Part shown: in pieces, positions 7,714 to 16,693 of the stretch
Numbering within the stretch: position 1 is the first letter of the stretch
Layout: each line of letters begins with the position of its first letter
From: an uncultured Alphaproteobacteria bacterium
Lineage (GTDB): Bacteria > Pseudomonadota > Alphaproteobacteria > Caulobacterales > Caulobacteraceae
NCBI GenBank assembly: GCA_903909375.1
Contig: CAIVVM010000037.1
Span: 1 to 64,000, forward strand
Reading direction: 5' to 3'
Length of the DNA: 64,000 nucleotides
Translations under genes and position numbers: made by a program
The notes under the pieces: generated by a model
Seen by the model: the letters and a program-made list of their open reading frames with translations, nothing else
What the model was told of the DNA's origin: nothing
Database searches by the model: none

Positions 7714-8601
7714 TCAGGCCCCCACCAGCTCGCGCCGCACCAGCCGGGCGTAGTCGTCCATCAGGCCCAGTGAAATGGCGTCCGGCCTGAAGCTGTACTC
7801 GCCGATCTGGGCCACAGGCGTCACCTCGGCCGCAGTGCCCACGACGAAGCATTCGGTGAAGCCGGCCAGCTCCTCCGGGCGAATGTGGCGCTCCACGACC
7901 GTCAGGCCCTTTTCCCGGGCCAGCCGGATTACGGTTTGCCGGGTGATGCCGTTGAGGAAACAGTCGGGCGTCGGCGTATGGATCACGCCATCCTGGATGA
8001 AGAAGACGTTGGAGCCGGTGCTCTCCGCCACATAGCCGCGGTAGTCGAGCATCATGGCGTCGGTGTACCCATCCTTCTCGGCAGCGTGCTTGGAGATGGT
8101 GCAGATCATGTAGAGGCCGGTGGCCTTGGCGTGGACGGGCTCGGTTTCAGGCGACGGACGCTTGTACTTCGCCCAGCACATGCGAATGCCCTTGGCCCGC
8201 TCCGCAGGCGAGAAATAGGACGGCCAGTCCCAGACCGCGACGGCCACGTGGATCTTCGTATCCTGGGCGGAAACCCCGATCATCTCCGAACCGCGCCAGG
8301 CGATAGGCCGGACGTAGGCGTCAGCGAGGCCGTTCTTCGCACACGTTTCCCGGCACGCCTGATCGATCTCGGCGACCGTATAGGGGATCTCGAAATCCAG
8401 ATACTCCGCCGACTTGAACAGCCGCTCGGTGTGCGCCGTCAGCTCGAAGATCTCGCCGCCGTACATGCGCTCGCCCTCGAACACGGCGGAGGCGTAGTGC
8501 AGACCATGGGTCAGCACATGGACCTTGGCGTCGCGCCAGGCCACAAACTGGCCATCCAGCCAGATCCATCCGTCGCGGTCGTCAAAGGGAACGATGGTCA
8601 T
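7714..8601 (-). CDS. ilvE: Branched-chain amino acid aminotransferase
   Basis: A 295-residue fold-type IV PLP transaminase, converting 2-oxo acids of the Ile, Leu and Val pathways to amino acids with glutamate. Signature segments: DGWIWLDGQFVAW, HVLTHGLHYASAVFEGER, AYVRPIAWRGSE, the PLP-binding Lys159 in EPVHAKATGLY, and DGVIHTP with NGITRQTVIRLA. Length is standard. It is transcribed alone, convergent with the DUF4870 gene and divergent from the two-component pair. Confidence 0.95.
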   Translation of the reverse strand: MTIVPFDDRDGWIWLDGQFVAWRDAKVHVLTHGLHYASAVFEGERMYGGEIFELTAHTERLFKSAEYLDFEIPYTVAEIDQACRETCAKNGLADAYVRPIAWRGSEMIGVSAQDTKIHVAVAVWDWPSYFSPAERAKGIRMCWAKYKRPSPETEPVHAKATGLYMICTISKHAAEKDGYTDAMMLDYRGYVAESTGSNVFFIQDGVIHTPTPDCFLNGITRQTVIRLAREKGLTVVERHIRPEELAGFTECFVVGTAAEVTPVAQIGEYSFRPDAISLGLMDDYARLVRRELVGA

Positions 8602-8771
8602 GAGTGTAGCGCCGCCTTTCAGAAGCGTTCCTTGAACCGCTCCCTCACCGTCACGTCAAACAAATTGGTCCGAACGGGCGTCAGCTTTCCACCGCCGTTT
8701 GCGTTATCGCTTGGCGCTGGCCAAATCCCCGCGCAGATTCGCGTCGGGCGACAGGAGGGCGGAAACCCCTG

Positions 8772-9478
8772 ATGAACTTCGCAGATGCGCCGCCGAAAAG
8801 TCGCCACCTGCTGGTGGTCGACGACGATGACCGGATCCGGGAGCTCCTCAAGGAGTATCTGACCCGCGCCGGCTTTCGCGTGACGGGCGCGCCGGGCGGC
8901 GATCCTGCCCGACGGCTGCTGGCCACCCTGGATTTCGATCTGGCGATCTTCGACGTGATGATGCCCGGCGAGGATGGCTTCTCCCTGACCCGCTGGCTGC
9001 GCCAGCAGCGCGGCAAGGCGGGCCGCACGCCGGTGCTCATGCTGACCGCTCTGGGTGAAGCCGGCGACCGCATCGAGGGCCTGAAGACCGGCGCCGACGA
9101 CTACCTTGGCAAACCCTTCGAGCCGGAGGAACTGCTGCTGCGCATCGAGGCCATCCTGCGGCGTGCGGGCGACCAGGCCCAGCCCGGCGGCGTTCTGTCG
9201 CTGGGCCGCTGCAGGTTCCATCCCGACCGCGGCGAGCTGACCTGCAACGGAGAACCGGTCCGCCTGACCGAGGCCGAGGTCACCCTCCTGCAGACCTTGG
9301 CCCTGACCCCGCATGAGCCCGTCGACCGCATGGAACTCGCGCGCGGCTCGGTCGACCCCTCGGGTCGCGCGGTGGATGTGCAGGTCACCCGTCTGCGCCG
9401 CAAGATCGAGGACGACGCCAAGGCGCCCCGCTACCTCCAGACCGTGCGCGGCATCGGTTACAAGCTGGCCCCGGACTG

Positions 9479-9479
<1 letters not shown>
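8772..9479 (+). CDS. OmpR-family response regulator
   Basis: A 235-residue regulator. The receiver has the acidic pocket VVDDDDRI, phosphoacceptor Asp61 in AIFDVMMPGEDG, the Thr/Ser position in LMLTALGE and the conserved Lys in GADDYLGKPF. A winged-helix DNA-binding domain follows, ending in VTRLRRKIEDD and YLQTVRGIGYKL. GGAGGG sits upstream of the ATG. Its stop overlaps the start of the adjacent histidine kinase (TGATG), so the pair is one unit. In related genomes this pair lies beside ilvE; the signal sensed is not visible from sequence. Confidence 0.93.
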
Positions 9480-10843
<1,364 letters not shown>

Positions 10844-10905
10844 GCGCATTCATGCTGGGTTCAGCGGCGCTGAAGATCCTTCAGGAAACCTTGGAGAAGC
10901 CGCCG

Positions 10906-11325
10906 ATGCGCCACCTGCTGTTCGCTTTCATCCTGGCCGCCGGGGCCACCCCGGCCCTCGCCGCAGATCCCGTCCAGGGTGAATGGCTGACTGTCGGCGG
11001 CAGCGGAAAGGTGAGAATCGCACCCTGCCCGGCGCGTCCGGAGCGGATGTGCGGAACCCTCGTCTGGCTCAAGGACCCGGTCGACGCAAAGCGGCTCGAC
11101 GCCAACAATCCGGACCAGGCGCTGCGATCACGGCCCCTGGTCGGCCTGCCGATGATCCGCGACTTCAAACCAGCCGCGCCGGGCCGCTGGACCGGCGGCA
11201 AGATCTACGATCCGGAGAGCGGCAAGACCTACGACAGCAAGATCGCGATCAGTGGCAACGGAACCCTCAAGGTCGAGGGCTGCGTCCTGATGCTCTGCCA
11301 GGCCCAGACCTGGAAGCGCAGTTAG
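10906..11325 (+). CDS. DUF2147 secreted protein
   Basis: A 139-residue protein with a clear Sec signal peptide, MRHLLFAFILAAGATPALA, leaving a small secreted domain. The mature part starts ADPVQGEWLTVGG and contains the DUF2147 features GSGKVRIAPC, CGTLVWLKDP, and GGKIYDPESGKTY followed by LKVEGCVLMLC. The family is periplasmic and of unknown function, probably a lipocalin-like barrel. I chose the ATG at 10906 for its signal peptide and the TTGGAGAAG upstream; an ATG at 10852 is less likely. It follows the kinase gene by about 60 bases and is convergent with proC. Confidence 0.85.
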   Translation: MRHLLFAFILAAGATPALAADPVQGEWLTVGGSGKVRIAPCPARPERMCGTLVWLKDPVDAKRLDANNPDQALRSRPLVGLPMIRDFKPAAPGRWTGGKIYDPESGKTYDSKIAISGNGTLKVEGCVLMLCQAQTWKRS

Positions 11326-12119
11326 GCCCCCAGTTCCTTTGATCGCCGCACAGCGGCGCCCACCGCCTCACGCATCAACACCTGCAGACCCTTGGGCCCC
11401 AGCAGCACGTTCAGCGCCGCCTCCGTCGTGCCGCCCGGTGATGTAACCTGACGACGCAGCTCGGTGGGCGCCTCGCCGGTAACGGCCAGCAGGGCGGCGG
11501 CGCCCGTGACGGTCGACCGGGCCAGAAGGCTGGCGTCTTCCGGGGAAAGTCCGGCGGTGATTCCCGCCGCCTCCAGCGACTCGATGAAGGCGTAGAGATA
11601 GGCTGGCGCCGAGCCTGACACTGCAGTCGCGGCATGCAGGGCGCTCTCGTCGCCCAGCGCCACCACCCCGCCCAGCGGCTCGAAAAGCGCCAGCGCCGTC
11701 GCCAGCGCGTCGGCGTCATCGGCATGGAGGCTTGCAGTCCCCTGCCCGATCGCCACAGCGGTCGTGGGCATCACCCGGGCCACGCGGCGCCCGCCGAACG
11801 CCTGGGCGATATCAGCCGCCTTCACCCCCGCCGCGATCGACACCACCACGGCGTCGGCCGCCAGCAACGGCGCGATCCCGGCAGCCGCTTCGCGCCACAG
11901 CTGCGGCTTGACGGCCAGGACCACGGTCTTTGCAGACGCGATGTCCGCCTCGGACGGGTCGAGGTTTGCGCCGGCCTCGCCAGCCGCCAGGGCCGCCGGG
12001 CCGGGCATGGGGTCCCGGATCATCAGGTCGCGCGCCGCGAACGCATGCGCCCGCAGCCAACCCTCCAGCATCGCCCCGCCCATGCGTCCGGCGCCTAGCA
12101 TCAGTATCGGCGTGATCAT
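11322..12119 (-). CDS. proC: Pyrroline-5-carboxylate reductase
   Basis: A 265-residue P5C reductase, the last step of proline synthesis (NAD(P)H-dependent). The Rossmann motif LGAGRMGGAM is at the N-terminus, VVLAVKPQLW follows, and the C-terminal dimerisation helices carry the signature segment near QVTSPGGTTEAALNVL. The internal SGSAPAYLYAFIESL is also family-typical. It overlaps the end of the DUF2147 gene by four bases in convergent orientation. Confidence 0.95.
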   Translation of the reverse strand: MITPILMLGAGRMGGAMLEGWLRAHAFAARDLMIRDPMPGPAALAAGEAGANLDPSEADIASAKTVVLAVKPQLWREAAAGIAPLLAADAVVVSIAAGVKAADIAQAFGGRRVARVMPTTAVAIGQGTASLHADDADALATALALFEPLGGVVALGDESALHAATAVSGSAPAYLYAFIESLEAAGITAGLSPEDASLLARSTVTGAAALLAVTGEAPTELRRQVTSPGGTTEAALNVLLGPKGLQVLMREAVGAAVRRSKELGA

Positions 12120-12231
12120 GGCGGAGCTTTAGAGGCCCGGAACCGCCGCGTCATCCCCAAGCCGCCGAAGGGTGACAGGCGCCTGGCGCAAGCCTATACG
12201 TTCCAAATTCTCTGACCCGGAAAACGACCCG

Positions 12232-14157
12232 ATGTTCCGCACCCTGCTTCTGGGCGCCGCCCTGACCCTCGCTTTCGCGACTCCTGGACTGTCACAGCCT
12301 GAGCGGCGCACCGTCGGCGCCATCACCTATGACGGCGCGCTGCCTGTCCCCGATGCACTCCGCACGGCGCTCGCGCCTTACTACAATGCCCGCTCAGCCG
12401 TGTTCGAGGGTTGGCTGCCCGACGGCTCCATGCTGATCGTCACCCGGTTCGGCGAGACCAACCAGATCCACCGCGTCGCCCGCCCAGGCGGCGACCGCAC
12501 CCAGCTCACCTTCTTCAGTGAACCCGTCAACGCCGCCCAGGTGCTGCCGGGCGCCGCGCGCTACCTCTATCGCCGCGACGTCGGGGGGGCGGAGTACTAT
12601 CAGGCCTGGGTGCGGGACCTGACCGGCGCCGAGACGCAACTCACGGCGCCGGGTACGCGCAATGAAAGCTTCGTGCTGTCGCGCGACGGCAAACTGGCCG
12701 TCTGGACCCAGGTGACCCCGGGCGACCCCAACTACGATATCGCCCTCGCCGACCCGGCCAATCCGTCCACCCGCCGCATTGTGCTGCAGGGCACAGGCGT
12801 CATGGCTCCCCTGGCCATCGCGCCGGACGGCAAGAGCGCCCTCATCAAGCGACGCCATTCCGTCAGCTGGAGCCAGCTGTTCCTGCTCGACTTCGCCACC
12901 GGCGCCCTGACCCCGGTCGGACCGCAGGATCGCAGGATCTCCTACGAGGGCGGCGCCTTCATCGGGGATGGCTCGTCCGTCGTCGTCCTGTCCGACGACC
13001 GGTCCGAACACCTTCGACCCGTGGTCATCAGCCTGACCACCGGCGCGGTCCGCGACCTCGATCCCGGCGCCAGATGGGGCGCCGAGGGTTTCACCATCAG
13101 CCCCGACGGACGCGTCATCGCCTTGACGGTGAATGAGGAGGGCTATTCCACCCTGGTGCTGCGCGATCTCGCCACCGGCGCCCGCCTGCCCGGCCCCACC
13201 CTGCCGCAAGGCGTGATCACCGGCGCAGGCTTCTCCCCGGATGGCGCGCGCATCGGCCTCAGCCTCTCCACATCACGCAGTTCCGGCGACGTCTGGAGCT
13301 ATGACCTGAAGTCCGCGGCGCTCAGCCGCTGGACCGAAAGCGAGACCGGCGGCCTCGACCCCCGGACATTCGTGGAACCCGCGCTGTTCCGCTACCCCAC
13401 CTTCGATGGTCGCCAGATCCCGGCCTTCATCTATCGCCCCACCTCGCCCGCCACCGGCAAACGCCCGGTGGTGATCCAGATCCACGGCGGGCCGGAGGGC
13501 CAGGAGCAACCCAGCTTCAGCCCGCGCCGACAGTCCTGGGTGAACCAGCTGGGCGCCGCCGTGATCATCCCCAACGTCCGGGGCTCCACCGGCTACGGCA
13601 AGACCTACGAAGGCCTCGACAACGCCGCGAAACGCGAAGACTCCGTCAAGGACATCGGCGCCCTGCTGGACTGGATCGCCACCCAGCCGGACCTCGACGC
13701 CAGTCGCGTCGCCGTGGTGGGCCAGTCCTACGGCGGCTACATGGTGCTGGCCGTCGCCGGCCACTACAGCGACCGGCTGGCCGGGGTGATCAACCTCTAC
13801 GGCATCTCCAACTGGATCACCTTCCTGGCAAACACCGAGGGCTACCGCCGCGACGCCCGCCGCGCCGAATACGGCGACGAGCGGGATCCCGCCATGCGCG
13901 CCGTGTTTGAAAGGATCTCGCCGCTGGCCATGACCTCGAAAATGACCAAGCCGATGATGGTGTACCAGGGCGCCAACGATCCGCGCGTCCCCCGTTCGGA
14001 ATCCGAACAGCTGGTGGCCAAACTCCGCACCCAGGGCGCCGACGTCTGGTACCTGCTCGCCGCCGACGAAGGCCACGGCATCGCGAAAAAAGCCAACCAG
14101 GAGGCCGTTCGGGCGACCGAGGTGATGTTCCTGAAGAAGGTGCTTGGGGTGAAGTAA
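12232..14157 (+). CDS. S9 family prolyl oligopeptidase-like serine peptidase
   Basis: A 641-residue exported peptidase. The N-terminus MFRTLLLGAALTLAFATPGL is a signal peptide, so I start at 12232, not at the ATG 60 bases upstream. A seven-bladed beta-propeller (residues about 60-390, with repeated SPDG and DG turns) precedes the alpha/beta-hydrolase domain. The nucleophile is Ser499 in GQSYGGYM; the Asp is in GANDPRVP and the His in DEGHGI. The fold and triad match dipeptidyl/acylaminoacyl peptidases that cleave short peptides in the periplasm. Specificity is unknown. Confidence 0.93.
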   Translation: MFRTLLLGAALTLAFATPGLSQPERRTVGAITYDGALPVPDALRTALAPYYNARSAVFEGWLPDGSMLIVTRFGETNQIHRVARPGGDRTQLTFFSEPVNAAQVLPGAARYLYRRDVGGAEYYQAWVRDLTGAETQLTAPGTRNESFVLSRDGKLAVWTQVTPGDPNYDIALADPANPSTRRIVLQGTGVMAPLAIAPDGKSALIKRRHSVSWSQLFLLDFATGALTPVGPQDRRISYEGGAFIGDGSSVVVLSDDRSEHLRPVVISLTTGAVRDLDPGARWGAEGFTISPDGRVIALTVNEEGYSTLVLRDLATGARLPGPTLPQGVITGAGFSPDGARIGLSLSTSRSSGDVWSYDLKSAALSRWTESETGGLDPRTFVEPALFRYPTFDGRQIPAFIYRPTSPATGKRPVVIQIHGGPEGQEQPSFSPRRQSWVNQLGAAVIIPNVRGSTGYGKTYEGLDNAAKREDSVKDIGALLDWIATQPDLDASRVAVVGQSYGGYMVLAVAGHYSDRLAGVINLYGISNWITFLANTEGYRRDARRAEYGDERDPAMRAVFERISPLAMTSKMTKPMMVYQGANDPRVPRSESEQLVAKLRTQGADVWYLLAADEGHGIAKKANQEAVRATEVMFLKKVLGVK

Positions 14158-14275
14158 GGCGGCGCAGGGCGGGAAAGGGGCGACAAGGCCACATTCAGAG
14201 GTTCTGCCTTGGCAAAACACGCCCCCAGGTTACAGTCCCGCCCATGGGCCAGGCGAAGCCAAACCAAAGCGTTTA

Positions 14276-14325
14276 CCTCCCCCGTTGCAACGGGGGAGGG
14301 GGACCACGAAGTGGTGGAGGGGGCG
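14276..14325. repeat. REP-like palindromic repeat
   Basis: CCTCCCCCGTTG directly followed by CAACGGGGGAGG (14276-14299) is a perfect 24-base palindrome, followed by a second small hairpin CCAC-GAA-GTGG and GAGGGGGCG. This two-hairpin layout is typical of dispersed REP-like repeats of alphaproteobacteria. Confidence 0.65.
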
Positions 14326-14354
14326 CTGCCACCGCACGACGGCGGCCTGAGAAG

Positions 14355-14453
14355 GTGGGGACGCGTTCGACTTTTAGCCCCCGATCTTTGTCGCATTGTC
14401 CAGGCAGCGAAAGCCAGGTGGGCCTATCAAGTGAAAGTAGTGCGCGTCCCCAC
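14355..14453. repeat. 11-base inverted repeat flanking a 77-base spacer
   Basis: GTGGGGACGCG (14355-14365) and CGCGTCCCCAC (14443-14453) are exact reverse complements, at the left border of the AT-rich segment. They could be ends of a small miniature element or chance; only one copy is seen. Confidence 0.4.
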
Positions 14454-14487
14454 TTACCATTCAGTTGCTATTAGATAGGACTGAGCA

Positions 14488-14828
14488 ATGGAATATGTTT
14501 TATTCGCAATGATTTTTCTTGCACCTCCACTTATCATGGCAAAAACATATGGTCAGATAGAGAGTTTATATTTGTCTAGATCGATACGGAACGGAATAGA
14601 ATACGACGATGCGACACGTGCGTTTCGCAAAAAAAGGAAATAATTGGATTTTCTATACTGTCCACTGCAGGCCTAGAATTGGTGGCGATTCAAATTATTG
14701 CTGACTACAAGCATGTAGTTGAATTACGTTTGGTAATTGTTTCGATATCTACGTTCATCGTGGTTCTGGGATTGTTGGGAATGATAATCTTTTTTACAAA
14801 ACTATTGAATGATTTGGATTTACGGTGA
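14488..14828 (+). pseudogene. AT-rich small membrane protein split by an A7 frameshift
   Basis: The ATG at 14488 (AGGA upstream at 14477) opens a 51-codon frame, MEYVLFAMIFLAPPLIMAKT..., which ends at TAA 14641. The -1 frame from the run of seven A at 14629-14635 continues for 64 more residues to TGA 14826. Joined, they make about 113 residues with three hydrophobic segments: residues 1-18, FSILSTAGLELVAIQIIADY, and LRLVIVSISTFIVVLGLLGM. The join needs one extra A or a -1 slip. DNA here is far richer in A+T than anywhere else in the window, implying recent import. No family is recognised; small membrane proteins of this layout occur in mobile DNA. A second reading is programmed frameshifting. 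Confidence 0.55.
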
Positions 14829-14896
14829 CACTTTACTTAACCCCTTAGTTCACTGATTCATGATTCGCCGCGCCAGGGGTTAATTGAAGCGTCACC
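14824..14896. repeat. Imperfect 73-base palindrome, left copy of a 21-base repeat
   Basis: A 21-base element (14824-14844, containing GTGACACTTTACTTAACCCC) and its inverted partner at 14876-14896 (18 of 21 matches) form a long palindrome with a 31-base spacer. It begins at the stop of the AT-rich gene and sits upstream of parD. The 14824 copy is the exact reverse complement of 15636-15656. Confidence 0.7.
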
Positions 14897-15008
14897 GTAA
14901 CTAACTCCCCACCTCCCCTTTTTTAGGGCGGCTGATGCGGTCTGGATCAGATGGCCAACTCTGCGGTATGATAGATGCATACCGCATCTGCCCGAGGCCT
15001 GAGCCACG

Positions 15009-15290
15009 ATGTCTACTATCGCAAAACGTACAGTCAGCCTCCCAAGCGAACAGTCCGAGTTCATCGACGCAAAAGTCGCGGCGGGCGACTACGCCTCGGC
15101 AAGCGAGGTCGTTCGCGCGGGCCTGCGCGCGCTCAGGGAACGTGACGCCGCCGTGGAGCGCTGGCTCAACAAGGAAGTCGCGCCCACGGTTGACGCCATG
15201 GCCTCCGATCCCGCACGCGCCCGCTCATCCAGCCAGGTGTGGGGCACCATCGCCGCGCACCACGCGGAGCGCGTGAAGGCTGGCCGTTGA
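15009..15290 (+). CDS. parD: ParD-like antitoxin (locus 1)
   Basis: A 93-residue ribbon-helix-helix antitoxin. The strand-helix start TIAKRTVSLPSEQSEFIDAK and the GDYASASEVVRAGLRALRER segment match ParD/CC2985 antitoxins, whose first 50 residues dimerise and bind the operator while the C-terminal tail wraps the ParE toxin. The frame is complete. The gene overlaps the parE reading frame by the TTGA junction. A TATGATAGATGCATACCGCAT stretch upstream (split here as positions 14966-14986) contains an inverted GATGCATAC-like core that could be the operator. Confidence 0.88.
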   Translation: MSTIAKRTVSLPSEQSEFIDAKVAAGDYASASEVVRAGLRALRERDAAVERWLNKEVAPTVDAMASDPARARSSSQVWGTIAAHHAERVKAGR

Positions 15291-15594
15291 TCATTCGGAG
15301 GGTCGTCTACGCTCCGGAGGCGGAAGTCGACCTGCTGATGCTCTATGACACGTAGCCGACGCGGCTTCCTCTCTGGTGGCGATGGGCTATCTCAACCGAG
15401 TGGAGGCATGGCTGGCGCGTTTCTCGACCGCCTCGGAACGTGGAACGCGCCGCGACGACATCCGGCCCGGCTTGCGCACCATCGGCTTTGAACGGCGGAT
15501 CACGGTGGCGTTCACGGTCTCGGGCGATGAGGTTGTAATCCAGCGCGTCTTCTATGGCGGACAGAACTGGGGCGAGGACCTGGCAGGGATCTGA
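15287..15594 (+). pseudogene. ParE-like toxin with single-base frameshift
   Basis: From TTG 15287, overlapping the parD stop, the frame reads LIIRRVVYAPEAEVDLLM to LYDT and stops at TAG 15353. The -/+ one-base shifted frame then continues VADAASSLVAMGYLNRVEAW and RGTRRDDIRPGLRTIGFERR to the stop at 15592. ParE proteins read LYD-xIADAA-xxxxAxGYxxRIE here, so exactly one base is missing between acg and gcc around 15352-15356. The rest of the toxin, including the basic RxxxRPGLR region and VFYGGQNW end, is conserved. ParE poisons DNA gyrase; this copy cannot be made as one chain without frameshifting. Confidence 0.85.
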
Positions 15595-15635
15595 GCCAGG
15601 ATTGGCGGCCTGCGGACCGCGTCCGGGCCCGCTTG

Positions 15636-15656
15636 GGGGTTAAGTAAAGTGTCACC
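15636..15656. repeat. Right copy of 21-base inverted repeat flanking parDE
   Basis: GGGGTTAAGTAAAGTGTCAC plus one C: exact reverse complement of 14824-14844 and an 18/21 direct match to 14876-14896. It lies 42 bases past the parE end, so the parDE locus is bracketed by copies. Confidence 0.75.
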
Positions 15657-15769
15657 GGAACCCGACGCCTTCTGCGCCCCTCTGCGTTTTCTGCGGTTTG
15701 GCTCCCTTTCCTCAGCCTGCCCAAATGCTACGTCCGATCCTGACGTACCTCTGTGGTCCACTCCAATCC

Positions 15770-16375
15770 ATGACCGCGACCACCCCTGATCGAGGCGCCG
15801 ACATGCTGGCCGAGCTGGCTGAGATGGATCTCAGTGCGGCGAAGCACATCCACGCCCAGCTTCTCGCCGCCACCGAGGCGAGCGAGGTGGCCGATCTCAG
15901 CCGGTCCTACCAGCGCGCGTCGCGCTGCCTGCGCCAGACCCTGGCGCTGAAGGCGAAGCTGGCCCAGGACGCCGTCGTCCACCGGATCCGCACCACGCCG
16001 TCGCCCGGCACTGACTGGGCCGCCATGCAGCAGGAACTGATCCATTGCGACGAACTGGGCGAGCGCATCAGCGTGTTGCAGGACGCCGTTGGTCGGCTGC
16101 TTTACACCGAGGTTTCCGACGCCGGGACCCGTCTCGACCTGACAGAACGGTTCGATATCGAGCTCGACGACTGGATCGAGGAACCAGACTTCACCACCGC
16201 CGACGTGGATGCGCAGGTCCGCCGCGCCTGTCGCAGTCTGGGCCTGACCGAAGACCACGTCGCCGAATGGCGCACCTTGCCCCGTCCGCCGACTGAAGCT
16301 GATCCCGACCTGGAGGATGACGACGTCGACGCCGGCCAACCCGGCGCCGCGCCACCGGCAGCCGACACCGGCTGA
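15770..16375 (+). CDS. Conserved hypothetical protein, helical, acidic C-terminus
   Basis: A 201-residue protein, mostly helical. Residues about 10-70 (MLAELAEMDLSAAKHIHAQL to SRSYQRASRCLRQTLALKAK) look like amphipathic helices; the middle has DELGERISVLQDAVGRLLY; the last 30 residues are acidic and proline-rich (DPDLEDDDVDAG). Similar proteins are common in Caulobacterales and unassigned. The ATG at 15770 is chosen because upstream residues (from TTG 15698) do not look coding. It stands alone between repeats. No function is claimed. Confidence 0.6.
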   Translation: MTATTPDRGADMLAELAEMDLSAAKHIHAQLLAATEASEVADLSRSYQRASRCLRQTLALKAKLAQDAVVHRIRTTPSPGTDWAAMQQELIHCDELGERISVLQDAVGRLLYTEVSDAGTRLDLTERFDIELDDWIEEPDFTTADVDAQVRRACRSLGLTEDHVAEWRTLPRPPTEADPDLEDDDVDAGQPGAAPPAADTG

Positions 16376-16395
16376 TCTCGACATCCCACCCCCGC

Positions 16396-16436
16396 GTGTC
16401 ATCCCGGTTTTCGTGGAACACGAAAGACCGGGACCC
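16396..16436. repeat. 41-base dispersed hairpin repeat, copy 1
   Basis: Begins GTGTCATCCCGGTTTTCG and ends CGAAAGACCGGGACCC; each copy folds as CCCGGTTTTCG/CGAAAGACCGGG. It is the reverse complement of copy 2 at 16515-16554 except for the loop. This repeat type is widespread in Caulobacterales and sphingomonads. Confidence 0.8.
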
Positions 16437-16514
16437 AACCTGCCGCCCGCGCCTGATCTGACTGGCGCGGCCCCGACTTCCACGCCTCACCCAACCCTGC
16501 GCCGCCGCGTCTAT

Positions 16515-16554
16515 GGGTCCCGGTCTTTCGCTTGCGCGAAAACCGGGATGACAC
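16515..16554. repeat. 41-base dispersed hairpin repeat, copy 2 (inverted)
   Basis: Begins GGGTCCCGGTCTTTCG, loop CTTGCG, ends CGAAAACCGGGATGACAC. Together with copy 1 it fills the roughly 320-base gap before the acyl-CoA synthetase; I see no gene in that gap. Confidence 0.8.
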
Positions 16555-16693
16555 CGCAGGGTTGGAGATCATCGGCCTCGCCTCATATGAAGCGCCCGTC
16601 CCAAAACCGGGGCTCGCGCTCTGCCGTCCCGTTGGCTATGACACCTGCGAAGCCAGGTGCGTAGACGCCGGTGCGATTAGGGATAAGTCGACG

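Larger units (their letters stand above)
14158..14487. other. Intergenic gap of repeats before AT-rich gene
   Basis: No gene is supported here. It holds the palindromic repeat at 14276-14325 and the left and right arms of the 11-base inverted repeat at 14355-14453. Base composition changes near 14440 from the GC-rich background to AT-rich sequence. Confidence 0.6.

Noticed and set aside
15698-15769. TTG-started extension of the hypothetical protein
   Set aside because: The added residues cover intergenic-looking sequence and no ribosome site is evident; the ATG at 15770 is better.
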